DNA of 64,000 nt from Elusimicrobiota bacterium. GTDB lineage: Bacteria; Elusimicrobiota; Elusimicrobia; UBA1565; JACRDR01. Both the position numbers and the translations under genes were made by a program. The stretch is taken from the NCBI GenBank assembly GCA_016194745.1, contig JACQBA010000019.1, positions 184,923 through 248,922 on the forward strand, given 5' to 3'. Below the pieces are notes generated by a model. The model was not told the DNA's origin. It worked only from the letters and a program-made list of their open reading frames with translations, and searched no databases. Within the stretch, counting starts at the first letter, position 1. Each line of letters starts with the position of its first letter. This document shows, piece after piece, positions 1 through 8,169 of this stretch.

Positions 1-2
1 TG

Positions 3-1571
3 CCAAAACCGGCGGCATTGTCCGTGGCTCTCGGCATTCTCGCCTCGCGGCTCGCCGGCCTGGTGCGCGAGCGCGTCATCGCCCATTACCTCGGCAACTC
101 GGACGCCGCTGGAGCCTTTCGCGCGGCCCTTCGGATCCCCAATTTGCTGCAGAATCTATTCGGCGAAGGAGTCCTTTCGGCCTCGTTCATTCCCGTCTAC
201 GCCCGCCTCCTGGAGGAAGGCCGGGAAGAGGAAGCGGGACGCGTCGCCGGCGTCACGTTCACGCTCCTGGCTCTCGCGGTTTCGGCGTGCGCCCTCGTCG
301 GGATCGCCGGAAGCCGGACGATCATCGGCCTTCTCGCGCCCGGATTCACCGGTGACATCCGCGAGACCACGATCCAGCTGGTGCAGATCATGTTCCCGGG
401 GACGGCGCTCCTGGTCCTGTCGGCCTGGTGCCTCGGCATCCTGAACAGCCACCGGAAATTCTTCCTTTCGTACGTTGCTCCCGTGTTCTGGAACGTCGCG
501 ATGATCGCCTTGCTTTTCGCCGTGGGCGCGCGCTATATGGACGACCGCTCGGGCCAGATGCGCCTCGCCGCGCTCCTAGCCTGGGCGACCGTCGCGGGAG
601 CGCTCCTCCAATTGCTGGTCCAGCTCCCGTCCGCTCTGGCGCTCAATCGCGGACTCCTCCCCGGTTTGGGCGCCCGGACGGAGCACATGCGGCTGGTGCT
701 CGCCAATTTCCTGCCCGCCGTCTTGACCCGGGGAGTGGTCCAGCTGAGCGCCTACGTGGACCAGATTCTCGCGAGCTTCCTCGGGGCGCAGATCGTCTCC
801 GCCCTGGCCTACGCGCAGACGATCTACCTGCTTCCCGTCTCCCTGTTCGGGATGTCCATCTCTTCGGCCGAGCTCCCGGAAATGGCTCGCACGGCCGGCA
901 CGGCGGAGGAGAAGGCGGCGGCGCTCAAGCAGCGGCTCGAGCGCGGTCTTCGGCGGCTCGCCTTCTTCATCGTGCCTTCGGCGGTCGCCCTCCTCGTCCT
1001 CGGCCGGGTGATCGCCGCCACGCTTCTCGAGACCGGCAATTTCCGAGCCGCGGACTCCGCCTTGGTATGGATGATCCTAGCGGGCTCGTCGATCGGCCTC
1101 TTGGCGACGACCAAGGCCCGCCTCTGCACCTCCCTGTTCTGGGCCCTCCACGACGCGCGCACGCCCGCGCGCTACGCCTTCGTGCGCGTCGTGACGGCGG
1201 GAGCGGTCGGCGGCCTCCTCGTCTTCGCCTTCCGCGACCGGCTCGGGGGGGCGGGGTGCGCCGCGGGGCTGACCGCCGCGTCCAGCCTTTCGGGCTGGCT
1301 CGAGTACATGCTCATCCGCCGCGCGCTGGAGGCTCGCGTGGGACCGATCGAACGCCCAGGACTCCCGTCGCTGCGCCCCTGGGCGGCGGCGTTTCTCGCG
1401 GGAGCCGCGGGGTGGGCGTTGGACGCCGCCCTTCCTCGGCCGCATCCGGCGCTGCGCGGCCTGTCGATCCTGGGCGTCTACAGCCTCCTTTATATAGGAG
1501 CGATGCTCGCCTCTGGGGACGAGGACGCCCGAGACGCGGTCGGCGGGGTCCGTTCCAGGCTGGGTCTTTAG
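3..1571 (+). CDS. murJ: Lipid II flippase MurJ (MviN family), 5' end outside window
   Basis: Integral membrane flippase that moves lipid II across the inner membrane for peptidoglycan synthesis. The reading frame is open from base 3, and the first usable codon (TTG at 18) would remove part of the first membrane helix, so the true start is probably just upstream of the window. The N-terminal segment (ASRLAGLVRERVIAHYLG, then FRAALRIPNLLQNLFGEG) matches the MurJ signature, with Arg-rich loops followed by about 13 to 14 hydrophobic segments. About 520 residues are visible, near the usual family length. It ends at TAG 1571, overlapping by 4 bases the stop of the convergent gene. Family assignment is firm; only the start is missing. 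Confidence 0.93.
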   Translation, partial: PKPAALSVALGILASRLAGLVRERVIAHYLGNSDAAGAFRAALRIPNLLQNLFGEGVLSASFIPVYARLLEEGREEEAGRVAGVTFTLLALAVSACALVGIAGSRTIIGLLAPGFTGDIRETTIQLVQIMFPGTALLVLSAWCLGILNSHRKFFLSYVAPVFWNVAMIALLFAVGARYMDDRSGQMRLAALLAWATVAGALLQLLVQLPSALALNRGLLPGLGARTEHMRLVLANFLPAVLTRGVVQLSAYVDQILASFLGAQIVSALAYAQTIYLLPVSLFGMSISSAELPEMARTAGTAEEKAAALKQRLERGLRRLAFFIVPSAVALLVLGRVIAATLLETGNFRAADSALVWMILAGSSIGLLATTKARLCTSLFWALHDARTPARYAFVRVVTAGAVGGLLVFAFRDRLGGAGCAAGLTAASSLSGWLEYMLIRRALEARVGPIERPGLPSLRPWAAAFLAGAAGWALDAALPRPHPALRGLSILGVYSLLYIGAMLASGDEDARDAVGGVRSRLGL

Positions 1572-2623
1572 CGGGACGCGAGAACGACGAGCTCGCCCGT
1601 CTTAGGGTCGATCCGCACGCTCGCCCCTTCGCGCAGAAGGACCGCCGCGGCGCCCGATCCAAATTTCGCTCCCCTCGACGGCGTCCACTCCGCCGAGGCG
1701 ACGAATATCGCGGGGATCTCGGCCCGCCGCGCCGCGAGCGCCGTCAAAGAACCGCCGCCCCCGGCCGTAAAGACGACGGCGCGCAGCTTTCCAAAACCGG
1801 TCACGTCCTCCGCGTAGGGAGTCACGAACACGAGGCCCTCCCGCGAGGCGCGCGCCTTGTCATAGCTCACGCGGGCGACGAACGCCGCGCTGTCCGGGGC
1901 GCCGACGGACTCTCCGGCGACCGCCGCGTCCGCGGCGGCGGTCGTCCGCGCGGCCGAAGCCAAGGAGGGCGCCTCCTCGGCGACGAAGGTCCTGGCGAGC
2001 GCGTCGAGGCGACGGCTCGTCTCGGCCTGCCCGGGCGCGCCCTCGAGGAGCTTCGGCAGGGACCTTTCGAACGCGCCCAGGCCCTGTACGGCGCGCAGAA
2101 ACAGCGCCAAGGACTCCGCCATGCGCTCGGGCGCGAGCGCTTGATGGTCCACGTCGGCGAGGCCGGTCACGGCGTCGTCGTCGAGCGCGACCGAGAATCC
2201 GAGATTGTAGAGCACGCGCGCGACAAGATAGCTCTTCGAGCGGCCGGCGAAATTCCGGCCGGAGGCGCGGTAGCGCGCGCGGATCATCCCGCCTTCGGCG
2301 CTCGGCCGCAGGTCGGCGTACGCCTCGGCCGCGCCGCCGTCGAGGTCGAGGCGGACGAGCAGAGCATCGCCGCGGATCACGAGCGAACCTTTCGGGAGCT
2401 CCTTGCCCGGGTCGAGCGAGCGCAGGAACGCTTCGAGCGCGCGGGAGGAGGGCTTGGAGCCCTTCACCGCGGCGGCGTCCGAAAGATCGAGGAGCGCGAA
2501 GGGGCGCGACGCGACGCCGTCCCGCCGCAGCTGGATCATCGCGTTGGCGGGAGCCGGCTCGGAGGCCGCCGCCGTCGTCACGGGGACGATGCACAAAAGC
2601 GCCGCCGCCGCTTTCCGGATCAT
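1568..2623 (-). CDS. Secreted protein with a degenerate PEP-utilising-enzyme swivel-like domain
   Basis: 351 residues with a Sec signal peptide (cleavage near TTAAA-SEP, about residue 20). Residues about 110-175 resemble the linker seen in some PEP synthase-like proteins (RYRASGRNFAGRSKSYLVARVLYNLGF). Residues about 260-345 resemble the mobile phosphohistidine domain of PEP-utilising enzymes: GLVFVTPYAED, then GGGGSLTALAARRAEIPAIFV, then a closing G..VRIDPKTGELVVL. The catalytic His expected after the Ser is Leu293, so phosphotransfer chemistry is unlikely. The start ATG overlaps the stop of the upstream gene by 4 bases, implying co-translation. Family resemblance is my own pattern recognition; the function is unknown, perhaps a structural or binding role outside the cytoplasm. 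Confidence 0.7.
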   Translation of the reverse strand: MIRKAAAALLCIVPVTTAAASEPAPANAMIQLRRDGVASRPFALLDLSDAAAVKGSKPSSRALEAFLRSLDPGKELPKGSLVIRGDALLVRLDLDGGAAEAYADLRPSAEGGMIRARYRASGRNFAGRSKSYLVARVLYNLGFSVALDDDAVTGLADVDHQALAPERMAESLALFLRAVQGLGAFERSLPKLLEGAPGQAETSRRLDALARTFVAEEAPSLASAARTTAAADAAVAGESVGAPDSAAFVARVSYDKARASREGLVFVTPYAEDVTGFGKLRAVVFTAGGGGSLTALAARRAEIPAIFVASAEWTPSRGAKFGSGAAAVLLREGASVRIDPKTGELVVLASR

Positions 2624-4308
2624 GGCGTCGCGGGCTGCGGGAAGGCCCGCAGGAGCGCCGCGTCGCGCGCCGCTCGGGCGTGCCGCGCGGCCAACGCCTG
2701 GAAGGCGGCGAAGCGGGCTGTGGCGCCCTCCGGGACCTTGGCCGAGGACCGCGCCACGCGCACTTCGCCTCCGCCTTGGATCGGGATCGTGCGCTCCGGC
2801 CCGCCCTCGTCAAGGAGGGCGAGCATCGCCTTCTCGTCCCCCGCGGCAAGCGAGACGGAGATGTCCGGCACGTCGGTCCTGACGCGGACCAGTCCCAGAG
2901 CGGAGGCGAGGCGCGCGAGGAGGCGCTTGAACGCGGACCAGAGAGTGCCGGCCTCCCAGGACGCCCAGTTCCCCGAGGCGGACATCAGGCTGAGAAGCCA
3001 GGAATCCCCGGCCGCGCGGCGCTCGCGCAGGACGGCCGTGAATCGAGCGGCGCCGTCGGGCAGCAGATCGAAGTCGCCGGCGAACGGAGCCGGACCGTCG
3101 AGCTCCATCGCGGCCATCTCCGCAGGCTTGAGCGCGAAGGCCGCGTCGGCCGCGGCGATCGCCGGGACCTCCGTGAGCGTCTTCTCCGCGGAGATCACCG
3201 CCTTGAAGACGGCCCGCCCCGAAACGCCGCGCGCTACTTCGAACTCGGCGGCGGGAGCGGGATGACGACGCGACGGGGCGGCTTTCGCGATGGACGCGAG
3301 GCGGCGCACCGCGGCCTTTACTCCCTCCGCGTTCTCGAGGTACGGCGCGCCGCCGAGACGCAGGCGCGCGTTGAAGAAATCGATCCCGTCGAGCATCCTT
3401 TCCTGCCGGTCCTGCGAGCGCGGCGACGCGCCGCTCTCGACCGCCTCCGCGAGAGCTTGGCGTACGAGCGCGCGGACCGCATCGGGCGCCTTGCGCGCCG
3501 CTTTAAGGAAGATATCGCGTTTCATCGCCTCGGCCTCGGATGCCGGCAGATTCTCCTGCGCGAGGTACGCGGCCAAGCGGTAGAACGCCGGAGCGTCTGC
3601 CGGACTCATCCGCGCCGCGACCTCCAGGGTCTGCTCCACCGCGCGCGCGGGGCCGACGCGCTTGGGATCGGGCAGCGCCTCGCGCGCACCCGCGGGCATC
3701 GCCGCGAGTGCCGCGGCCGCGCGTTTTCGGTCGTCCTCGAAGAGCTGATTCAGCGTGGTTTCGACCGCGCCGGAATCTCCCTTCGCCGCGGCAGACTGCG
3801 CCTGCGTCAAATTCTGCCCGACGCCTTCGACGCGCATGCGCACGTCTTGGACGCTTCCGCCCGAGGATAAAGGAGCGGCTCCTTGCCCGCGATGAGGCGC
3901 CTGCGCGCGCGGCGCGTCGGGACGCGGCGTCTCGACTGCGCCGAGGGCGCGCGTCTCGTCCGCCGGCGCCATGCCCGGGACCAAGCGGAGGCCCGCGCCC
4001 GTGTGCAGCCCGGAATCGCGACGGCCGAGCGTCCGGTCCGCGAGGCCGGCGCCGTGGCTGAGCGTCTGCGCGCCGTCCACCGTGAGCGACACTCCGTGTG
4101 TGAGTCCGAGAGAATCGCCGGAGTTGATCCCGCCGCCCAAGCCCGTCCCGGTCAGGGATCCCGGCGCGCCCGTATTGCCCAAGCCGGTCGTGTTGGACAC
4201 GCCGGTTTCGACGGGACGGGTCTGAGCGTAGCCGACGGCCGCCCAAAATCCAATAGGAAGGAGCAGCGGCGCGAGCGTCGCTCGCCTCCGCGCTGCGTTC
4301 GGGACCAT
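2620..4308 (-). CDS. Large secreted protein of unknown function, Gly/Thr/Asn-rich N-terminus
   Basis: 562 residues with a signal peptide (ATLAPLLLPIGFWAAVGYAQT). Residues 30-100 are low complexity, rich in Gly, Thr, Ser and Asn with repeated TGLG/GL motifs. From about 150 on, the protein is Ala-rich and probably helical; residues 440-475 hold a Trp-containing amphipathic stretch (SGNWASWEAGTLWSAFKRLL). No known domain is recognised. It is the first gene of a two-gene unit with the degenerate PEP-utiliser-like protein. The ATG lies 6 bases after a TATAGT hexamer, suggesting a leaderless transcript and supporting this start. A surface or periplasmic role is inferred only from export. Confidence 0.7.
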   Translation of the reverse strand: MVPNAARRRATLAPLLLPIGFWAAVGYAQTRPVETGVSNTTGLGNTGAPGSLTGTGLGGGINSGDSLGLTHGVSLTVDGAQTLSHGAGLADRTLGRRDSGLHTGAGLRLVPGMAPADETRALGAVETPRPDAPRAQAPHRGQGAAPLSSGGSVQDVRMRVEGVGQNLTQAQSAAAKGDSGAVETTLNQLFEDDRKRAAAALAAMPAGAREALPDPKRVGPARAVEQTLEVAARMSPADAPAFYRLAAYLAQENLPASEAEAMKRDIFLKAARKAPDAVRALVRQALAEAVESGASPRSQDRQERMLDGIDFFNARLRLGGAPYLENAEGVKAAVRRLASIAKAAPSRRHPAPAAEFEVARGVSGRAVFKAVISAEKTLTEVPAIAAADAAFALKPAEMAAMELDGPAPFAGDFDLLPDGAARFTAVLRERRAAGDSWLLSLMSASGNWASWEAGTLWSAFKRLLARLASALGLVRVRTDVPDISVSLAAGDEKAMLALLDEGGPERTIPIQGGGEVRVARSSAKVPEGATARFAAFQALAARHARAARDAALLRAFPQPATP

Positions 4309-4314
4309 TGATAG

Positions 4315-4320
4315 ACTATA
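4315..4320 (-). promoter_or_regulatory. -10-like TATAGT, leaderless spacing
   Basis: Minus-strand TATAGT is separated by 6 bases from the ATG at 4308, so initiation at the usual distance would begin the mRNA at the start codon. No convincing -35 hexamer is visible. Confidence 0.45.
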
Positions 4321-4342
4321 GCCCGCGCCTCAAGCACAAGAA

Positions 4343-4455
4343 TAGGGCCCAACGACTCACGCGATGTGGGCCTAAAGGCCTATCCGCCTCGTACCCGTAG
4401 GACCTCCCTGAATTAGGCCCCAATGACTCATGCGGCAATTCGCCCGCGGGCCTAA
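4343..4455. repeat. Two imperfect copies of a TTAGGCCC...GGGCCTAA inverted-repeat element
   Basis: Unit 1 (4343-4374) has arms TAGGGCCCA and TGGGCCTA. Unit 2 (4413-4455) has perfect 8-base arms TTAGGCCC and GGGCCTAA. The loops are related: AACGACTCACGCG in the first, AATGACTCATGCG in the second. The right end of unit 2 runs into the possible N-terminus of the following small gene, so the later start codons of that gene may be the real ones. Related GGGCC/GGACC tracts occur in other gaps of the window. Confidence 0.6.
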
Positions 4456-4696
4456 ACTGCAAATGAGGATGCTGCACATCGACATGGGAAAACTAAATCA
4501 ATCGCTGCCGAGCGATATCCCCTCGAAGGACGTTGAGAAACCCGCCAACACGCTGCTCAAGTCTTGGGGCAAGCGGATGGCGAAAGGAAGCGCGACGATA
4601 GTCCCCGTCTTCATTGGGGGCGCATGGACGCTTCAGGTTCCTCGTGGGAATAAGCGCGTGCTGCGAGTAAACGTTCCAAATAAAAAGAAGGGCTAG
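4430..4696 (+). CDS. Small basic hypothetical protein
   Basis: 88 codons from the first ATG. Internal starts at 4463 (ATGAGGATGCTGCACATC) or 4484 would give about 70-77 residues and avoid the overlapping repeat element. The product is basic with a KKKG tail and a central segment SATIVPVFIGGAWTLQVPRG that could form beta-strands. Base composition is less GC-rich than its neighbours. No family is recognised. It is convergent with the MEMO-like gene, 19 bases away. Confidence 0.45.
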   Translation: MRQFARGPKLQMRMLHIDMGKLNQSLPSDIPSKDVEKPANTLLKSWGKRMAKGSATIVPVFIGGAWTLQVPRGNKRVLRVNVPNKKKG

Positions 4697-4715
4697 GCGT
4701 CTTCGGCTCTGCGAC

Positions 4716-5975
4716 TCAGCGAAAGACGGCCCCGGCGAACGACACGATGCCACCCATCGGATCGGGCGCCTGGCCATAGGCGAGAAGCGACGCGCCTTGA
4801 GTCTTTCCGCCGACCGCCTTGATCCAGCGCAGCGACGTATACAGCGCTGACAGGCCGCAGACCTTGCGCCAGTGCCCGTCCGCGACGACCGACAAGTAGA
4901 ACTTGTCCGCGTCGAGCGCGAGAGCGTGCCCGAGAGACGCCTTGTCCTCGGTCTCGATCCTGCGCTCGACCTCCGGCCCGAGTTCTATCTCGTCGCCGAA
5001 GCGCGGACCCACGTGCGCGAGGTCTATTCCGGCCAGGATCAAGACGCGCTTGGACTGAGCGCGGACCTTGAGCCTGTTCCCTATCTTTTCCAGGGCTTCC
5101 TCCACCGTCGGGATCGCCGACGGTGGACGGTCCTGCGCGAAGCGCTCGAACGTCGAACAGAGTACGGGAAGCCACGGCGGCGTCTTGTCCCGCCACAAGT
5201 ACCTCAGCCACAGCGCCTGGAACTCGAGCGAATGCTCCTTCCGGTGCACCCATTCGTCGTCCAGCGGATCGTACCACAGCGCACCGGCGACGTCCTCGTA
5301 GAGCTCCTGGCTGAGCTCCATCGCGCCGTAGGGCGTCTCGTACGTCTTCTTCGTGAGCGCCCAAGGGGAGTTCGGCGAGGCGTGCGCGACGCCCAAGGCG
5401 AGGATCAGATCGGGTGGGGGCGAGTTGGCGAGCTCGCCGTAGGACCACGCGTAGGCCGGGCCGCCTCGCTGGAGATCGATATGGGGCGCGACGAGTCCGA
5501 GAGGCGGCGCCGGCAGCGTCGGAGAGTCGGCCATCGGCTTGCCCGGTCCCTTCGGATCCCGGAAGAACTTTCCCAAATACGCGGCGAACTCGAGGCCCGT
5601 CGGATAGCCGGCCAAATGAGTCGCCTTGCGCACCGGACTGGCGAGGAAGTCCTCGAGGATCTTGCGGCGCATCGCCTGAACCGCCGGAGTCTCGAGAAGA
5701 CGTCGCTTGTCGAGCTCCTCGACCACCTTGCGGATCTCATGGTCGCCGGCGATCTGCCCGGTTGCCTTGGTCAGCGCCGAGCGGATGTCCGCGAGGGTGT
5801 TCTTGCCGTTGAGCGCCGAAACGATGAGCATGCCTCCCGCCGACAGCGCGAGCGCCTGCTCCCCCGTGTCCTCCGGATCGCGCAGGACGAACATCGGCCG
5901 CCCCTCGTGCTCGACGGGGATGATGTCGATGTCGACGCGGACGGGCGGCAGCGCGGCGTCGTCGGGCAAGGTCAT
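4716..5975 (-). CDS. MEMO-family protein (AmmeMemoRadiSam system protein B-like) with N-terminal winged-helix-like extension
   Basis: 419 residues. Residues 1-125 form an extension with a PqqD/winged-helix-like look (LSAGGMLIVSALNGKNTLADIRSAL...VVEELDKRRLLET). Residues about 150-419 match the MEMO family: GLVAPHIDLQRGGPAYAWSY, ALGVAHASPNSPWALTKKTYETPYG, HRKEHSLEFQALWLRYL and ILAGIDLAHVGPRFG, which contain the His and acidic residues clustered in the family pocket. The ATG overlaps the TGA of the upstream alpha/beta hydrolase by 4 bases, so the three genes 7314 to 4716 form an operon. The usual AMMECR1 and radical-SAM partners are not adjacent. The biochemical role of bacterial MEMO proteins is not settled. 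Confidence 0.85.
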   Translation of the reverse strand: MTLPDDAALPPVRVDIDIIPVEHEGRPMFVLRDPEDTGEQALALSAGGMLIVSALNGKNTLADIRSALTKATGQIAGDHEIRKVVEELDKRRLLETPAVQAMRRKILEDFLASPVRKATHLAGYPTGLEFAAYLGKFFRDPKGPGKPMADSPTLPAPPLGLVAPHIDLQRGGPAYAWSYGELANSPPPDLILALGVAHASPNSPWALTKKTYETPYGAMELSQELYEDVAGALWYDPLDDEWVHRKEHSLEFQALWLRYLWRDKTPPWLPVLCSTFERFAQDRPPSAIPTVEEALEKIGNRLKVRAQSKRVLILAGIDLAHVGPRFGDEIELGPEVERRIETEDKASLGHALALDADKFYLSVVADGHWRKVCGLSALYTSLRWIKAVGGKTQGASLLAYGQAPDPMGGIVSFAGAVFR

Positions 5976-6838
5976 GACAAGAACCGGAGCAGCGCCTCCG
6001 TGACCTGCTCGGGACGCTCCTCGTGCACCCAATGGCTCGCGCCCCGCACCCGCTCCAAGGTGAACGGGCCGGACACGAGCGACGCCGTGTCGTCCGTCAG
6101 CTCGACCCCGAGCGCCGTGTCCCGGTCGCCCCAGACGAGCATCGTCGGCGCCGCGACCCTCGCGGTCTCGGCGGTAAGGCGCTTGGTGAACGCGGGCTCC
6201 CGCCAGGCGGCGCGATAGTAGTTGAGCGCGCCCGAGGCGGCGCCGTCCGAGAGCCACGCCTTCCTATATTCCGCCAAATCCTGCGGGCTGAAGGTCCCGG
6301 GCGCGGCTCCCGACATCCGGAACAGGAGGTCCAATCCCTCGCCCCGACCCCGGCTGATGAACGCTTCGGGAATCCAGGGTAGCTGAAAGAAGCCCATGTA
6401 CCAGCTGCGGAGCATCTGCCGCGGATTGCGGCGAAGCGCGCGGGCGAACTTGGCGGGATGGGGGCAATTGAGCACCGCCAGCCTCTCGACGCGGTCCGGC
6501 CGATGGATCGCCGCGCCCCAGGCGAGCGCTCCGCCCCAATCATGGCCCACCACGAACGCCCGCTTACGGCCGAACGCCTCGATGAGCGCGGCGACGTCGT
6601 CGATGAGGCGGGAAGGGAGATATTCGGAGATCCGCTGCGGCTTGGAGGACTCTCCGTATCCGCGCAAGTCGGGCGCCACCACGGTGAACTTGCGTGAAAG
6701 CGGTCCGATGAGATGCCGCCACGAGTACCACGATTGGGGGAAGCCGTGCAGCAGGAGGACCAAGGGCCCCTTGCCCGCGACGGCGCAGTGGAAGCGGATT
6801 CCGTTGCCTTCGACGAACTCGTGCCGTACGTCCGACAC
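5972..6838 (-). CDS. Alpha/beta hydrolase, epoxide hydrolase/haloalkane dehalogenase-like
   Basis: 288 residues from the GTG at 6838, 11 bases after the upstream stop. Motifs: oxyanion-hole HGFPQSWYSWRHLIGPL, nucleophile elbow VVGHDWGGALAW with Asp as nucleophile (typical of epoxide hydrolases and dehalogenases rather than esterases), a helical cap, VWGDRDTALG for the acid region, and a C-terminal catalytic His in GASHWVHEE. No signal peptide, so cytosolic. It lies in the middle of a three-gene operon. The substrate cannot be deduced from sequence. Confidence 0.88.
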   Translation of the reverse strand: MSDVRHEFVEGNGIRFHCAVAGKGPLVLLLHGFPQSWYSWRHLIGPLSRKFTVVAPDLRGYGESSKPQRISEYLPSRLIDDVAALIEAFGRKRAFVVGHDWGGALAWGAAIHRPDRVERLAVLNCPHPAKFARALRRNPRQMLRSWYMGFFQLPWIPEAFISRGRGEGLDLLFRMSGAAPGTFSPQDLAEYRKAWLSDGAASGALNYYRAAWREPAFTKRLTAETARVAAPTMLVWGDRDTALGVELTDDTASLVSGPFTLERVRGASHWVHEERPEQVTEALLRFLS

Positions 6839-6849
6839 GTCCGATACGC

Positions 6850-7314
6850 TCAGGGGCGGCCTCGCAGATACTTGAGGATCTCGTCGTACAGCTCGATCTG
6901 CCGCGTACGGTCCTGCTCGGCGCAGCGGAGCGTCTTGAGATCGTCCGCGCCGAGACCCGCCAGCGCCTGCCGCGTCTCCTTCATGACGGCGACGATGCCC
7001 CGCTCGTCGATCCAATCCATCGCGGCGCCCTGGAAGGACTCCGCGAACACGACGCCCGCGGCGCCGCCGACCGGCCGGATGTTGAGGGTCAAGCCGCCCT
7101 CGGGGACGTTGACGGCGTCGTCGGTGAACATCCCCTGGAGCATCGCCTTCTCGGGAGGATGGCCCGCGGGCCGAAACGCGCGCAGCACCGCCACGTCCGC
7201 GCGCCACCGGCTCCAGCCGTCGCGCACGCCGAGGTCGCGGATGGCGGAAATCCGTCCCCAAAACACGACCGGTGCGTCCAGCCGGACCCGTTCCGCGTTC
7301 AAGAAAGCGCTCAT
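6850..7314 (-). CDS. Hypothetical protein, first gene of the MEMO/hydrolase operon
   Basis: 154 residues from the ATG at 7314 (MSAFLNAERVRLDAPVVFWGRI). An in-frame ATG further upstream (MVFSRRNLF...) would lengthen it slightly. There is no signal peptide or membrane segment. The sequence looks globular, with mixed strands (GGLTLNIRPVGGAAGVVFAESF) and helices (MDWIDERGIVAVMKETRQAL). No family is recognised. Its stop is 11 bases from the GTG of the alpha/beta hydrolase, which supports a transcriptional link. Confidence 0.65.
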   Translation of the reverse strand: MSAFLNAERVRLDAPVVFWGRISAIRDLGVRDGWSRWRADVAVLRAFRPAGHPPEKAMLQGMFTDDAVNVPEGGLTLNIRPVGGAAGVVFAESFQGAAMDWIDERGIVAVMKETRQALAGLGADDLKTLRCAEQDRTRQIELYDEILKYLRGRP

Positions 7315-7433
7315 GAGACGACCATTGAACAAATTTCGACGGGAAAAGACCATGACAGAGCCGTCTCGCCGCCGGCACGCGCCGGTCGCAAAAGAGTTGC
7401 CGCTCCTGTATGGGAGGTCCGCCCGGGCGCGGC

Positions 7434-7439
7434 TAGAAT
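7434..7439 (+). promoter_or_regulatory. -10-like TAGAAT, leaderless spacing
   Basis: TAGAAT followed by 6 bases and then the ATG at 7446. No Shine-Dalgarno fits between them, so the transcript probably starts at the initiation codon. Confidence 0.45.
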
Positions 7440-7445
7440 GGCAAG

Positions 7446-8156
7446 ATGAAGCGCTCCCTCGTGTCGGTCCTGATCTGCCTCGCCGCGCCCCCGCAGATCG
7501 CGGCCCCCGGGCGCTTCGCGGACGATTTCTCCGCCTTCCAGGAGGGGACCTGCCTGCAGGAGGGCCGCCGATTCGGCGAGTGGTCGGTGGACTTCTCCGG
7601 CTACGGTTGCGTGCGCATCGAACACGGGGGCAAGGCGAAGTGGCTCGAGACCGCCGCCGCGCCCAGTGCCGCGCCGGCCGAAACGCACGCGGTATTCGTC
7701 TCCGGTCCGTTCGTGGAGGCGCCCCTGGCCTATCACGCGAAGCTCGCCACCGTCCGCCAGCTCCGCACGGGCTCGAGAGCCAATCCTTGGGAGGTCGGCT
7801 GGCTCGTCTGGGCCTACCGGGACAACGCCCACTTCTACTACTTCGTTCCGCGGCAGGACGGCTGGGAGTTGGGCAAGCGCGATCCGGCGTACGCGCCGAG
7901 CGGGCAGCGGACGCTCTCGAGCGGATCGCGGCCCCGCTTCCCGCTGGGTGTCTGGCATTCCGTTCGCGTGGTCCACTCGAGCCGGGACCGCATTTCCGTG
8001 TACGCGAACGGGCGCAGGATCGCCTCCATCGTCGATCGAGAACGCCCCTACCGGGACGGACGCGTGGGATTCTACAGCGAAGACGCGCGCGCGCGCTACA
8101 CCGACGTGGTCGTCTCCGGCGCCTTCCGGAAGGGTCCCGCGCGCTCCGCGAAATAA
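7446..8156 (+). CDS. Secreted concanavalin A-like/DUF1080-type protein
   Basis: 236 residues with a signal peptide (RSLVSVLICLAAPPQIAA). The mature part reads as a jelly-roll lectin/glucanase fold: DDFSAFQEG...FGEWSV, GWLVWAYRDNAHFYYFVPRQDGWELGKRD, WHSVRVVHSSRDRISVYANGRRIASIVDRERPYRDGRVGFYSED. This order (HFYYF..., W..V.V......I.VY.NG..I..........G.VGFYS) is typical of LamG/DUF1080-like domains that bind glycans. No obvious catalytic residues are visible. The next gene starts 13 bases downstream with its own -10-like box. Confidence 0.7.
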   Translation: MKRSLVSVLICLAAPPQIAAPGRFADDFSAFQEGTCLQEGRRFGEWSVDFSGYGCVRIEHGGKAKWLETAAAPSAAPAETHAVFVSGPFVEAPLAYHAKLATVRQLRTGSRANPWEVGWLVWAYRDNAHFYYFVPRQDGWELGKRDPAYAPSGQRTLSSGSRPRFPLGVWHSVRVVHSSRDRISVYANGRRIASIVDRERPYRDGRVGFYSEDARARYTDVVVSGAFRKGPARSAK

Positions 8157-8162
8157 TATACT
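8157..8162 (+). promoter_or_regulatory. -10-like TATACT, leaderless spacing
   Basis: TATACT overlaps the stop region of the preceding gene and lies 7 bases before the ATG at 8170, implying a leaderless transcript for the gamma-glutamyltransferase gene. Confidence 0.42.
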
Positions 8163-8169
8163 GCTCGTC

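Noticed and set aside
428..3265. 945-codon open frame on the plus strand
   Set aside because: It overlaps murJ in another frame and two minus-strand genes; its product is Arg/Pro-rich without domains, typical of a shadow frame in GC-rich DNA.
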